Both the position numbers and the translations under genes were made by a program. From the NCBI GenBank assembly GCA_038380795.1, contig CM076262.1, positions 69,088,629 through 69,152,628 on the forward strand: a stretch of 64,000 nucleotides of DNA. The letters are read 5' to 3'. Below, one piece after another: positions 1 to 12,741 of this stretch. Positions within the stretch are counted from its first letter, which is position 1, and each line of letters opens with the position of its first letter. The notes under the pieces are model-generated. The model was not told the origin of the DNA. It worked only from the letters and a program-made list of their open reading frames with translations, and ran no database searches. The DNA comes from Pyrocephalus nanus (taxonomy: Eukaryota; Chordata; Aves; Passeriformes; Tyrannidae).

Positions 1-2110
1 GCTTTACAATGCGTATTCAACCTGAAAAGAAGCCCAGAAATTCAGTTTTAATGTAGAAAAATGTAACTTGTTCATACAAGCTACTGCAGTAGAAAATGCA
101 TGTAGGTTCCTTAGAGTGTGGTGTCCAAGGAAGTTTTATTATGGCAAGGGACAAGGATGTTTTTAGTAAGGCATCCTCTGGTAATATGAATATTTTTCTG
201 AAGTTACTGTCTTCTGATTAGAATTTTAAAGAATTTTCATGCAAACCGTTCCTGTTCTGTCTAAATGGGAACTTTGTGTGATTGTGACAATTGCGTCCAA
301 ATATCCTTTTGGGAAAGCAAGAGCCTAAAGAAAACTACATCAATGCCCTTGGGAGACTTTTGGGATTAATTAACTGAATTATTTCAAATTTCCCTGTTTT
401 GTTTTATTCCCTTCTGAGGTGTTCTGGATGCTTCCAGATGAGTTTTCCTGAAAGCTGAAGAGGGGAATTTGTGTGGATCTACTTCTGACATACCACAAAT
501 GGCCCCTGTAGATGTGAGGTTGAACTTGGAGCTCTGAAGTCAGAGGATGTTTCCCAGTGGTCTGGATCAGCCTTAGAGTTTAACTTCCAACTTTTATTTG
601 AGTGAAAGAGGGTATTTGAAGACGTGAAATATTGGGATTTTGAGTTGCCTATGTTGGTAGGTTTGCCTATCACAGTTAACAGCCTGGTTCCTCCAAAACT
701 GGAGGGTGTTCAGAGATTGCTCTTGACAAAGTTGATATCAACAATCATGTTTTGACACTTGCCTGGTTGTTTTTCTGGATCGGTTCCTTGACCCCGTTCA
801 CGATGTGACTGCTCAAGCTGAGGCAGGTCTGTGTCGTGCCAAGGGGCACAACTGGGATGCCTGGAGCGGGAATGACTTCAGCAGGCATTGCCACTGAAAG
901 CTCTTCCTCGAAATAAAAACAGCCTCCAGTTTCACATGAATGCAGAGAACCATCTGGGACTTGGATCCCCATCTCATGTGGAATAATTACCCACTCTCAC
1001 CAACAATTGGATTTTCTTTATTTTTTCAGTTCTAAGATACAAGACTCAAAGTGACTTATAAATAGCGTTTAATTTCTGTGTAATTTTCAGGATGTCTACA
1101 GTATTCAATTTGTTATGGATTTCATGTGTTAGAGTAATGATGCATCATTGTAGTCACAGAATTTACCTTAAGGTGACAAAAGGGGATTTCTAACTAATCC
1201 TGTTTCTTTTGACTATTAATAAGAGCAGGTGCAGCCTTTCAAGGTAAAATGCTCTTCTTCAGTCCTTCAAAAAACATTCCTGCTCCCTGTGCAGGCACAG
1301 CTGTTGGACTGCTGTAGTTTGCAGCTGGTGTGCAGGTAAAATTTGTCGTGACTTCATTTTCCCTGTAACTTCTGACCCTACAGCATGTATTTTGTGAGAA
1401 GGTGAGGTGTCTGAGCAGTGGGAGCAAATTATTGACAGTCAAATGGGAAGGGCAGTGGTGCAGTAATCCCCATCTGAGGGAGCCCTGTGATGCAAAGACC
1501 ACAAGGCTTCATTTCCCAATCTGAAGCCATCCTTCTGCAGGACGTGGGTTGTCATTTTTGAGTTCCCTGATGGATTGTAGCGAGGTGTCTGAATTTGTGT
1601 GTGCAGCTCCAGTCAGGTTAACATGCTCTGCAGGGAGCAGGGATGGATGTTTGTGATCAGCAGGGAGAGCTTCACAGGGAGGACACACCTGTGTCTCTGT
1701 CCCACTGCTGGCACAAAGGATGTGACAGGCAGGACTGAGGGATGGCAGGAGCAGTGCCTGCAGAGTTTACCATCAGCAGTTGTCTGACTTAAGGTAACTT
1801 CAAGCAAGAATAAAAGCAGATGCTGCTGCATTTCATCCACCTCATTTATGGAAAGGTTTGGAAGGTGTAAACCATGCCCAGCCCAAAACTGAGGCATGGG
1901 TGCATTCTCTCTATGCTGTTTTGGGGGCAGGAGGAGGGCCATGTCTTCCCAGACAGCCACTGTGTGCCATAACATTCCTGCAAGTCCTGTCTTGCTGCAT
2001 GAATCTCTGAAAACACCCCCACTCTGAAAACGTGGTCATCTGCACCTTGGTATTTAATCAGCACTGAAATTTTCCCCCCTCTGTATTTACCCAGCAAGCA
2101 GAAATAGCAG

Positions 2111-2159
2111 GGTTGGGTTGGAATGGGACCTGGAACATCACCTAGTTCCAGCCCCCAAC
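2111..2159 (-). mobile_element. CR1 LINE 3'-end remnant, old
   Basis: GGTTGGGTTGGAATGGGACC, then a gapped stretch, then CACCTAGTTCCAGCCCCC resembles the reverse complement of the CR1 3' region ('ggtttgggttggaagggacctt..catctagttccaacccccc'). The copy is short and degraded, and the flanks give no further match, so the call rests on about 50 bp. Confidence 0.65.
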
Positions 2160-2742
2160 AGTCATTCTCTGCCTGGTTTAATAAGCAGTAACGGGCTCTC
2201 TGTTTCAAGTTCTGGGATGTTCTATTTCATTGCAGTGAAGAAATGGTAACTTGCTGTTTTCTGAATTCCTTCTCTGACCGGAGCACCTCACTCCTACCAA
2301 TCACTATTTTTTTGGGGACTATTTTATGTTAATACTACTTGTCTATTTGCCTCTTCTGCTCGTCTTATATTTCCTGCTAAGCTGTTTTCCTGCTATTGCT
2401 GACTTTATGGGGGTTTTTGTCTTTGTTCAGTGCAATGACCAACATGGAGCTTTCATCCTCACTAATAGAAAATGCATGCATCTACTGCAAGTAAATCCCT
2501 TTTGTAACCAAAAACAGTGTCCATGGTCTCAGTTTGCCTGTACTAGCAGGTTTTGTGTTTACTGGTGCTTATTCCCCATTTTCTTTATATCCCTGACCAT
2601 GCCCGGCCAAGTGCCTTGCTGAGGCACATTAAGTGGTAATGGCTCCATCTGTCATGTGGAGATTTCTCCCTCTGCAGAACTCTGCTCTGTTTCTAAAAAC
2701 TCTCTCCATGTCAGCGCTCTTCTAAATTGTATAAATGGTTAA

Positions 2743-2758
2743 TTTTTTTTTTTTTTTT
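2743..2758. repeat. T16 homopolymer
   Basis: Sixteen consecutive T bases. No AATAAA signal is seen on the minus strand next to it. Confidence 0.93.
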
Positions 2759-3441
2759 GTCCTTTTGACTAACTCAATCCTAATTTGGGGAACTCTGACT
2801 CCAGACACAGAAGAATTATAAATGTGTTGCATTTTCAATTATTTATAATACTGTGCATGTTCTAGTGTTCACATCCATGGAAATAAGCAGATGATACAAG
2901 CTGAAGGATCAAATGCAGTTTTTCCTGAACTTTGACCACCTGCTCACACTCCCTTTATTTAAGAGCTGCATCTCGAGACTATTTGCAGCTCTTGAAACCT
3001 GTGAACGGTTTAAAAGCAGCTGGTGTATTTGTCTGGTTAAAAAAGCAGCTTCCAATGTAACACTCCTTCTCTCCATATGTCTCTCTGCTACGATGCCTGA
3101 ATATTGTGCTTGGGTTTCACGGATTTCATGGGAATACTCAAGGCAAAAATGGGAACAGCCCATTGAGGAGGAATAATGTCCTTGGCTGTATCAATAAACA
3201 CAGCCCAGGTGCACACCCCTGTGCACTCACCCAGCAGGTGAGGGTGAGGTTTGTGCAGGTCCTGCCTCCTGAAGCCCCCAGGAAATCAGGGAAATTATTC
3301 CTTGCAGTTGTATTTCCCAAAGTGCAGCTGCAGGCAGGAGGTCCTTCCTGCTCAGTTGTGGATCCACATGTACAAGTCTGTCAGCTGCCTTTGAGATTCA
3401 TGTGGGCCTGAATTGTCACAGGGGGAGGCTTTCTTCAGCTT

Positions 3442-3496
3442 TGTGTGTACATATAAATATATATACATATATAGTGTGACTGTATATAATATACAT
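3442..3496. repeat. AT/GT-rich simple repeat
   Basis: An interrupted alternating purine-pyrimidine tract runs from TGTGTGTACATATAAATATA through ATACATATATAG to TGTATATAATATACATG. Confidence 0.85.
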
Positions 3497-4195
3497 GCTT
3501 TGGTAAGATAGCAAGGGGTACACATCACTTGTGTGCATTATTTGCTTCTCTTGTTTTCCTTTATCCCAGAACTACTACTGGTTATTTTTGCCTCACATGC
3601 ATCCACATGGCATCTTAGCACTTGTTATCTTATTATATCATGCCAGAGGCTCATTAAGAAGTGATTGCCCTTTGGGTCAGGAGTAAAAACCAACACAAGA
3701 GCCACTAAGGCTTCTCTTTAAATAGTTGCCCTTTTCCCTTCTTCAGTTATATCTAGAAGCTCTCTCTGACTCTGAGTTGGCCACAAGTAATTCCCCTGCA
3801 TGCACGGCCTTTTTTATTGAAAAGAAAAAGATTTTAAGTACCTTGCACTTCTGAGTTGCAGATGTGGAAGCCCCTGAGGGTATTTGCATTTTGCTTCCTG
3901 TCAATGCTGTGCTTCAGGCCAGCCTATCTCATTTCTGTCTCTCTATTTGCAGGCAGATATTGCAATATTAAGGTTTTAGGCAATCAATAGGAAACAGAAA
4001 GGTTGTGTCACAAGGCCTGTTTACCAATATGTATTCCTTTCATTAGCCTGTATTTGGGTTTGCCTCTGCTCCTATTGAGGGGCTGCTTGCTTTGCTGTTG
4101 CAGGCTCAGAATTACATTGGAAGGGAGGGATGTAGTTCCTAGTCCTACCTCAGACAAAGAGAAACTTGGAAAACTAGGATTTCTTTTTCTCCCTT

Positions 4196-4207
4196 CCCCC
4201 CCCCCCC
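4196..4207. repeat. C12 homopolymer
   Basis: Twelve consecutive C bases lie in a pyrimidine-rich stretch (TTTCTTTTTCTCCCTT before it). Confidence 0.95.
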
Positions 4208-7200
4208 GAAATTTATTTAACAGGGTGAAAATGGGAAAGAGGATGGGTAAGGCTTCTATCTCTGAGTGCAGCAGCTAAAAGCCACAGTACTCTAGGAAGG
4301 AAAAGAAACGATTTTGTTTGGCTTTTGCTGTGCTCCTCTGCTTACTTTCCCCTCCCCGAGCTCTAAGGAAGGCCTTGCAGGGGAGGGAAAGCTCCAAGCC
4401 CTTTATCTTTCTGGTTTAGGCACCCCAAGTGGAGAGGATCCCTGCTGTGTATGAATACAGTACCCTCACCCTGCTATTACCTCCTGATTGCTCCCTTTCT
4501 CCCCACCAGAAAACCTGGGAGAACAAAGAACATCCATCCCTGCCACAGCACTGAAGTCCAGCTCAAGGTCTGCTTTGTGCTTGTTTTACCAACTGGTTCC
4601 CTGAGCTACTAAAGAACCCTGAAAGCTGGGAAGAGTCAAATACTTCACTGTCCTGCAGAGAAAAAGAATCCCTTGGATCTTTCCAATTCGAGGCCCTTTC
4701 CAGGTGAATACTTGATCTCTGAACATGAAGTGCAAGTAGGATTGACTAACTGTAATTATTGTCAGCAGTGGCAGGCAGAGGATGTTTGTATTGCTTTGTA
4801 CCCTGGGGATATTGATATTGAAAAAAAACAAAACACCCTTTCCCACCAATCCCTTAAATGAAAGGAAGCAGAAGAGACGTCTGACTCAACTCAATCTATA
4901 ATAAGATATTAATATTTTATATTTGGTCGATAGCAGGGTAAGATCTATTGCTTCAGGGGCCTGACAGAAAGGAAATATTAGCTAAATATGATGTGTATAA
5001 TAAGACAAGGAGAAATTAATTTCTAAAATGGAAAGGGAGAGGGGGCTGGTAGGATAGCACGAGAGATTTGGCTGTTGGTAGGCTTTGTAATGGTAAGTGG
5101 TGGAGAACTCCTATTTATTTGGGAGTTTGGTCTTTTGACTGACATGAGATTGAGTCTAAAACAGTATCTTCAAGGTGTCTTCAGGCCTGAAACTTGGACT
5201 TGCAGCAACAGAAGTGCAAATCAAGTGTAGGGTTAAACTTTTGACTTTGATGCTTTGCTGCAAGTCCGGTGGAGATTTGATATGGACTTGTTTGTGTGTG
5301 GGATAAGGCAGAGATTTCACCTCCTTTGCAGACAGAACTACAACCCTTCTGACACATCAAGAGAAGAATAACTTGTGTACTTCTGGGGGAACTGTCTCCC
5401 TTCAAAGAGGAAGGAGGGGGTCTGTCTCCTCAGAGAAGGGAGGAGACTTCATAGGCACTCTCACTACAACCTCCTTTTAAGTGGGGAATAGCGTGGTGTC
5501 TTCCACGAGATCACGTGAAAAAAAACGTAGCTGAATGTATAATTGTAGCTTCTGTGTTTCATTATCCTGCATTTTTTACAGCCTCTTTTGATCTGGGGAG
5601 ATACAAGTTAAATTTCATGCCTAAATGTTTTAGTTTGGTGAAGTTAACTTCCTGGTGATTAAATGGTGGTCTAAGGTATCTGTGCCATCTGCTGTAAGGC
5701 AAGTGAAGACCATGGAAGTTCAGGAAGCCTGAACAGTTTCCCTTAGGAAGGAGGACACGGGACTTAATTTATCTAGAATGATTCACAGCCTGTAAGATCA
5801 GGATAGTCAACAAACTTGGCAAGTAGCTATGGCAGGGTCTTGCTTCTGTTTAAATCAGGAGAAATAATGAAATCAGTGTTGTAAGGGAAGGGTGTGATGT
5901 GGGTATTCTAGTGATTTACACAGAGCTTCTGTGGGAACTATGTGGGAATGTGTAAGAATTGCTGCTGCAATTTTGAAAATCAACAAATGAAGGACTTCTG
6001 TTTAGGAGAGAAGTATCTTAAAAATGATGTCCCACCGTGCCCTGAGAATTGGTGGACTCCAGTTCTGATAGTGAGCCAATTGACAGAGTAACCTTGTAAC
6101 AGTGCAGTTGTTCAAGGAAAAGTCTGATCCACATCCAGGTGGATCTTGCACAGCTCCTGCTATCCTTATATCCCCTTGGGATGTTGGCAACTCAATTAGT
6201 CTGACAGAACGTGAAAGAAAGGGGTGTCTGAGGTGGGAAAGTGTCCAATGATTTCCTTTCTAACTCTTGAAGAGTGAACTGGAGAGCTTTGACCCAAGAA
6301 AAGCTGTTATATGATCCCAAAGTAACTCGAGAACAAAACAATGAGCAAAGGCATAATAAATCTGTGACAGGAAAAGGAGTAAAAGGTTTCTGTTCAAAAT
6401 ACTGTGACAAAATTTATTGGAACAACAGCCAGAAGGGAGAAAAGTCAGGGATTAGAAAAGAATTATAGATTTGCTGAATGTTTATAGCCAAATTAGATAA
6501 ATTCTGAAAGAGGAACAATTTAGAGACAAATAATGGGTCAGGGTGAACACAGTAAACCTGTACATCTGATGCAGTTCTCCACTCCTGGAGCAGCATAACC
6601 CTATATTTTGGGAACAGCTCCTCACTCCTCAGTAGAATTTGCTGAGTCACATTTCTTCCCTTCCTTGTCAGTTTTGATTTTGAACTACATATGTAGAGGA
6701 ATATGTATTCATTTGGGGGGAAAAAAAGTTTAATAAGACCTTTGGCAGCTCTACTGTGCAGTTAATTTCTGGGTTAACGTGTTCTGAGCTCTTGGTAAAG
6801 GTATCATCAGTGTCATCTTGCTATTCAAAATATCCCAAAGCCCAACAGTAAGTCCCAGCTGGGCCATGAGTTACCTCAAACCACAGAATGAATATTAACT
6901 TCAGTTAGTTTATCTCTAAAACTTACCATCACCTCTAAACACTGGCAGTGCAGCCACATTTTGTTGCTGATCTCTTTAACTGCATCCATAAGCCCCAGAA
7001 AGTGCAGGCACAGCTGCACAGCAGGAAGAGCAAAATCTTTCTCAACTTGTCTTAACAGATGATGTCTGCCAGCCAGTTAAATATGTCTTATTATTGCTAT
7101 CAACCTTTATAAATAAAGCAGTGTATTTTGGGTGGGTGGATACCATTAGTAGGAATACAGCAAATGTAGATGGCACACACTGTCTCAAGGACACAGGAAT

Positions 7201-8333
7201 AGAAATAACATACCCACAGTGCTGAGGGTTGACAGGACGTGGTGACAGCTGCAGTGTGTACAACTTGCTTAATCTGGATTTTCTGATGCTCTTGAATAAA
7301 TTTCTACTTTACCTTAAACCCTTAAGGTTCTTAAAGGTATCACCCCATCAGTTTGGATACAGGCAAGAACACTGTCAGAACACAGCCATAGTCAAAAACT
7401 AAACCAGGCATGCAAAGCTCTCTTCCAGTGGATAAAAGTGTGGAATATAGCCCAGTATGAGAAATTGGTCATGGATAAATGTTTGAGCTATAAAGATAAC
7501 AGGTGGTACATTGATGGGGAAATTAACTCTTTCCATCCGTACATATTAGGAACTCCTTAGGAACATATTGGCAATGGTAATCAGGAACAAATCTTACATG
7601 TGTTTCTGCCACACTGAGGTTAATTTTGTTTCTCTACACACATTGTACAAGTGCCAAGCAAATAGACAATAAATGTAACCCATTTGGAGGCAGCTCAGTT
7701 GAGGGAGACTTAAGTGTTTGCTTCTGTCTCTCAGCTGAACACCTGGTCCTGATATCCAGGTCAGGATATTGGATGTGAATCCTGAATGAGACCAGCTCAT
7801 GGAGAAATAGTCCCAGAGATAAAACTGATTTTTATTTTTGAGCTCGCTTGCAAGTATATGTTTGTTTTCTTGTGAAAGTGAGAGCTGAAAAATACCTCAG
7901 GCTGAACCTAATGCTTGACCTTTAGAGCTGGGGTGTAAGGGGGAGTTCTGTTTTACATCTGAGTGCCTTTAACAAAGGGAAGCACTTTGTCTTTTCTGGG
8001 TTTTCCCTCCCAGCCTTGTAAATAGGAATAACATTGGCCACCTTCCAGCTGCTAATTGCCAGTCTTCCTGAGCATCTGTCCTCCAGCTACTGGAAACAAC
8101 AGGCAAACTGGGGATTCGGGCTCTGAAATCATTCCTGAGTTGTGTATTATTGAAAAAAGGCTCATAAATACTGAAGAAGTGTCGCTGGGCTTTGGGAGTT
8201 AAATCTGTGCCTGCCCATCTGACAACAGTTGTTCTCCTCCCAGCATGCCCGAGGTACCCAGTACCATATGCCATTTAAAGCCATGAAAACTAATGTTTTG
8301 AACACTTTGGCTTATGTAAAAACCTAAAGCAGT

Positions 8334-8346
8334 AAAAAAAAAAAAA
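8334..8346. repeat. A13 homopolymer
   Basis: Thirteen consecutive A bases in unique sequence. Confidence 0.92.
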
Positions 8347-9342
8347 GGAAGAGAAGCCTGTGAGACGTGTGGAAGAAGTTTGGGGTGTTCAGGAGGAAGA
8401 GGAGTGGGAATGCAGGAAAAGCTCCTGAGCACCCTCTTTTCCCTCAGCTCATCAACAGTAGCCAAGGGGATACACACCCTCCCCACCACAGGGTATAGAA
8501 TACATACAATGGATGGAGAATACAAGAGAATCTGGAAAAGAAGTTGCTGCAAGTATCTAGTTTGGAAATAAAGATCTTCCTCCATTTTTTTAATTCAGGA
8601 TAACCAGAACACTTGTCAGGATGGTACAAGAGACAGAGGATAATTTTGCTGGAAAGGAGGAGAAGTGAAAAGACAATTTGGAGTTTTGTTCTCCTATTTG
8701 GCAAGATTTTTATTAAAAGTTACATTCCTCATTTTTCATATCTGACTTATCTCAGAGATATTACTTTGCTGCAGCCAATTGCTTTGGAGTCTTTAAATTG
8801 TCTTTAAATCTTCTCATTGTCATAGGTTGATTCAATGTGGAAAACAAGTGCATTTTAAAATAATTTTTTGTTGGAAGATGGTAAATTAATGGTGATGGAG
8901 CTCAGTGTTGGGATCTGTATGTCCTGGGTCCTGCTCCTGTTCATCCTCCTGCAGTGTCTGCGGTGGAAGAGAAAAACCCTCCCCTCTTGTTTCAGAGTTG
9001 AGGGGCTTTGCTTCCCCTTCCTTCTCCTGAGAAGGCAGTGAGGTTGTCTGGAGTGAGTGTCCAAACCATGAGGCTGATGGATGCAGAAAAGGAGCTGTCA
9101 CCTCTGGTGCCTCAAACTGTATTGAGAAATATTTGTTTTGTAGCTGGAATTGGATGGAAAAGGGATAAAGGGAAAGAAAACAGAAAGTACCAGCTCAGCT
9201 TCCCCCGGGCCCTCTGGTGATGCTGCTGACCAACAACACTTGTGTTACTGAAGAGAGAAAAGCTTGTCTTGAAGTGAGATTAATACTGTGCACTCCAGCC
9301 ATTAGGAGTCTCATTTAGTCAGATAAAAAGTTTGAACAACCC

Positions 9343-9371
9343 TTATATATAATATATATATATATATATAT
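9343..9371. repeat. (TA)n microsatellite
   Basis: TATATATA with one interruption is followed by an uninterrupted TA run of about ten units ending at 9371. It is a likely length-variable locus. Confidence 0.92.
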
Positions 9372-12303
9372 GCTGCAGGTAATCTGCTTGCTTAAGGGGA
9401 TGCCTGTAAATATAGGTCCTAATTTAATTTAATCACTTCTAGCTTTATGTTCCTAGGAAATCTCTTTGTGATTGAATAGCTAGAAATGACAGCTGGGACT
9501 GTATTTAATTAAAAAGTGACTCTTAAAAGAAATGCTGATTGTTTGTATACAGAAAGTGAGACTTTCACAGGTTGAACTTCTAATGAAAACGTCATTAACA
9601 CTGTGTGGAGGAAAATTTGTGGTGGTTTTTAGCTTCCTCTTCCAAGCCATGGAAGAAAATGCTGAAGTTAGATCAAACCAATCTTTCAAACATGAGTTTT
9701 CATTTGGTGTGTGCTTCTGTTCAGTGCAAAAGTGTCTCCAAGGCAGTAACAATACTCAAGTCTGCACACAGACCCTGCCACCCCTCTGAGCATAGAAAGC
9801 CAAAAAATCAAGCTTGGAGATCTCACCTTTAAATGAATGGAAGGTTCATCCCCTATTGCTTTAGACTGGAAAGACCAGATCTCTTTGTGTTATCATAATC
9901 AAAGCAAATAACAAAAACTTCAAACAGAGTCCTGCAAGGTCTCTTGGACAAGGCAAGAGGGCTGGTGAAGGTTGGATTTTATGTGTCTTCCTACAAAAGA
10001 ACAATAACAAAGAAAGCAATTTGCCCAAAATCCAGCTGGGACCCTGTAAAGAGTTAAAAAATGAACTTTGATTGCTGAAGTCCCAGTACAGAACCTCTAC
10101 CAGACCATTATTGGCAGCTGTCATTTAAGGTACATTTTCTGCAGGTTTATCCAGTTTGCTTCCAGGGGAGATAAAGCTCTGTGTTGTTCCCAACAGATAT
10201 TAAGTTAGTATAAAATGACTGGACTTTTTTGGACATGGGAAGGTGGATTCAGTGGTTCCTTCACAGAGGTTCAGCCTGAGTCTGGTTTTCAAACTTGATT
10301 TGAGTAGGAAGGGAAGAAATTTCCTGGCTGGTTCACCCAGTTCTGGACAGGACTGGAACACTAAAGTTGTAGATTTCCTCTTTTTCCACTGAACAAGAGT
10401 AGTGTACAACTACATTTTGAGTAACAGCAAAAAGCTATTTATCTAAAGCTGCAAAGACATTTCATTCTGAACCTTATTAATGAAAACTTAGCAGATGCCT
10501 GTCTGCAAGTGTCTTCCATAAAAATTAGATTTCCCCCCTTTTGTTCTTCTTGACCATCTTGAATTATGTGGTCTGACCCAGAAAAATAGTTGAGCGTCCG
10601 ACTTCCCTGTACAGAGTCAGTGGAAACTCTTATCTAAAAGAGTTTGCATATCTCTCCAGAAAGTGTTAAAACATTTGGTTATTGGTAAAAAAAATTAATT
10701 AACCTTGGCGTAGTTAAACTGCTTTAACGAGTCTAACAGAACAGGTGCCCTTCTACTGTTCCCCTTCTCTATTTCTGCCTTGTCATCAGGCAACATCTTA
10801 ATTCCTTTTAGATGTTTAGTTAGTGCTGAAATCCAGCCATGTTCTTCTCATTGGAACGAAGGAGGGTTTCTAGAATACCTCCTAGTTGCTTGTGCCTATA
10901 GATGGGGAGAGGCTGCAGTAACATATTATATATGCAACATATTACAAATGTTGGCAATATTTTCAGAAGAAGCATCCCTTATGAACTAAGACAGGCTTGC
11001 ACTTGAAAATATTGTTTGGGGATACACAATCACTGACAGGAGATCTGGGTTCTGCACTTAGAATTGAATATATCTTTTAAACTCCGTTCCCAAAGTAAAT
11101 ATTTCTCAGAAGCCTTTTCTCTTTTTTTCACGTTACTTACTTCAAATGCCTTGGCCACGTGTGAGCTGCAGAGTGGGCAGCTTGGAAATAAGGTACACAT
11201 ATTTTCATCAGCTTTATCATAATTTTTAATCTTGCCCATTTAAAAATTCTGGCAGTGCTGGGATAAAAAGAGGCTGCTGGTCCTGTGAGGTAGGCGGAAC
11301 CACTGAAAGTGGTGAGGCCACCCACTGTAAGATGCTGGAGGACCCTCCACTTCCAGCTTCATTCATGTTTTGTGTTCATTTATGTTGTCCCTTTGCTCCA
11401 GGCTTAGAGGATGGCAGCTTTTCCTCTTTCATGTTTAGCACCAGGCAATTTCCTCCTGCTTTTCTCCCACCTTTTCTCCTGCATATCCACATTCATATTG
11501 CATCCTAATGTATTGTCCTTGAGCGTTGCCAAAAGGCTTTTGCATAATCCTTTAACAGGATTTTAAAGCAATACTTTGAATCACTGTAGTGGCAGTTTAA
11601 TGGCTTGAAAATGACAGGGGGAAGGATTTCTAAGCCGGGTAGCTTGTGGAAAATGAAAGACTATATGAGTGACACGACTATGGGAATTCCAGTCTGAGCT
11701 TAGCATTCTGAGGAAAGAAAAAAAAAATTGGAAGAACAGAGTGTTTGCCGTAGGCAGGGCAACATCCTTAAGCTATAAAGCAATATACAGTTAGGTGGCT
11801 TTAAGCTTAGAAACACAGAAACAGTATTTGCATCTAGCAGGTATGGACAGGAAAGCTTTTTCCTCTGAAGGGAACAGTTCTGGGAGATCCATTCCTTACT
11901 GTGTCTGCAGCCTCCTGTTCAGGAAGCCGGAGTGGTGTTCTCTGCATCCAAGGTGAAATGGCAGTGGGAAAAGTGACTTTTGGTCTAGGTTCATCCCAGT
12001 TTGATGTGTGGGATTAGATGTTATGGTTTCCCATGGACTGCAGTGCAGAGCAGCTGCTTCCCACAGAAATCCTGCAGGACCCATTGCAGTGCATTTACTG
12101 TGAGCAGAAACTGCAGCAGCACTTTCTTTAGGGTAGCTCTTTCCACAGCAAACTATGGAATCAGCCAATCAGAAAACTACCCTCCTCTAGGCACCCCCAT
12201 TTTTTTTATGATTTCTTATTCCCTCTCTTTGGTTTCTGCTCTTCATCCACCAGTAGTTTAAAGCTTTCTTCCAGCAAACCTGTTGGAGATGGTCTTGTCT
12301 CAA

Positions 12304-12337
12304 ATTATTAAGTAGATCTAATTATTAAGTAGATCTA
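12304..12337. repeat. Perfect 17-bp tandem duplication
   Basis: ATTATTAAGTAGATCTA occurs twice in direct succession (12304..12320 and 12321..12337) with no mismatch. It looks like a recent replication-slippage event in unique sequence. Confidence 0.95.
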
Positions 12338-12720
12338 ATCTTTTCCCAGCCAGCATCTCTTGGTTTCAGAGATGGTGCTCAAGGAGAACAGCATCTGGCC
12401 CTTGTGCCCTTCCCTCTTGCCATCAGAGCTGTAGAGTGATGTGAAAAAAAGGCATTCTGGCCTTCAAGGTATCAGGCAATGAAGAATGTATTTTGTCCCT
12501 TGAGGAAGTGCCATGTCTAACCTCCCTTCCTGTAACTAACATTAAAGAAAAACTTCCCCACATTTATTCTCTGAATATATCTGACTTCAGCCTCTGCTGG
12601 GTGTCAGGAAAATTTTATCTGCCAAGTTAAAGCAATACAGGAGAGATTCTCCAGTTAAAAGCTCTGATGAGACCTTTTGATGTGATGGAACATTGGGTCT
12701 AGTTGTCTTCAAAATACCAG

Positions 12721-12741
12721 AGTGTAACTGGGAGTTACACT
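12721..12741. repeat. Perfect 9-bp inverted repeat, 3-nt loop
   Basis: AGTGTAACT at 12721..12729 pairs with AGTTACACT at 12733..12741 around GGG. Confidence 0.88.

Larger units (their letters stand above)
1..9342. other. Unique non-coding sequence, no gene seen
   Basis: AT-leaning unique DNA. Apart from the CR1 scrap at 2.1 kb and the simple tracts listed, I see only short open frames scattered over all six phases (longest about 128 codons, minus strand near 8.2-8.6 kb). None has a recognisable domain or flanking splice signals. Confidence 0.8.

Noticed and set aside
5424..5447. 7-bp inverted repeat GTCTCCT/AGGAGAC
   Set aside because: Arms of this length with a 10-nt loop are expected many times by chance in 64 kb.
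8199..8585. 128-codon minus-strand frame
   Set aside because: It includes a phenylalanine run from the A13 homopolymer, has no domain, and is consistent with chance.
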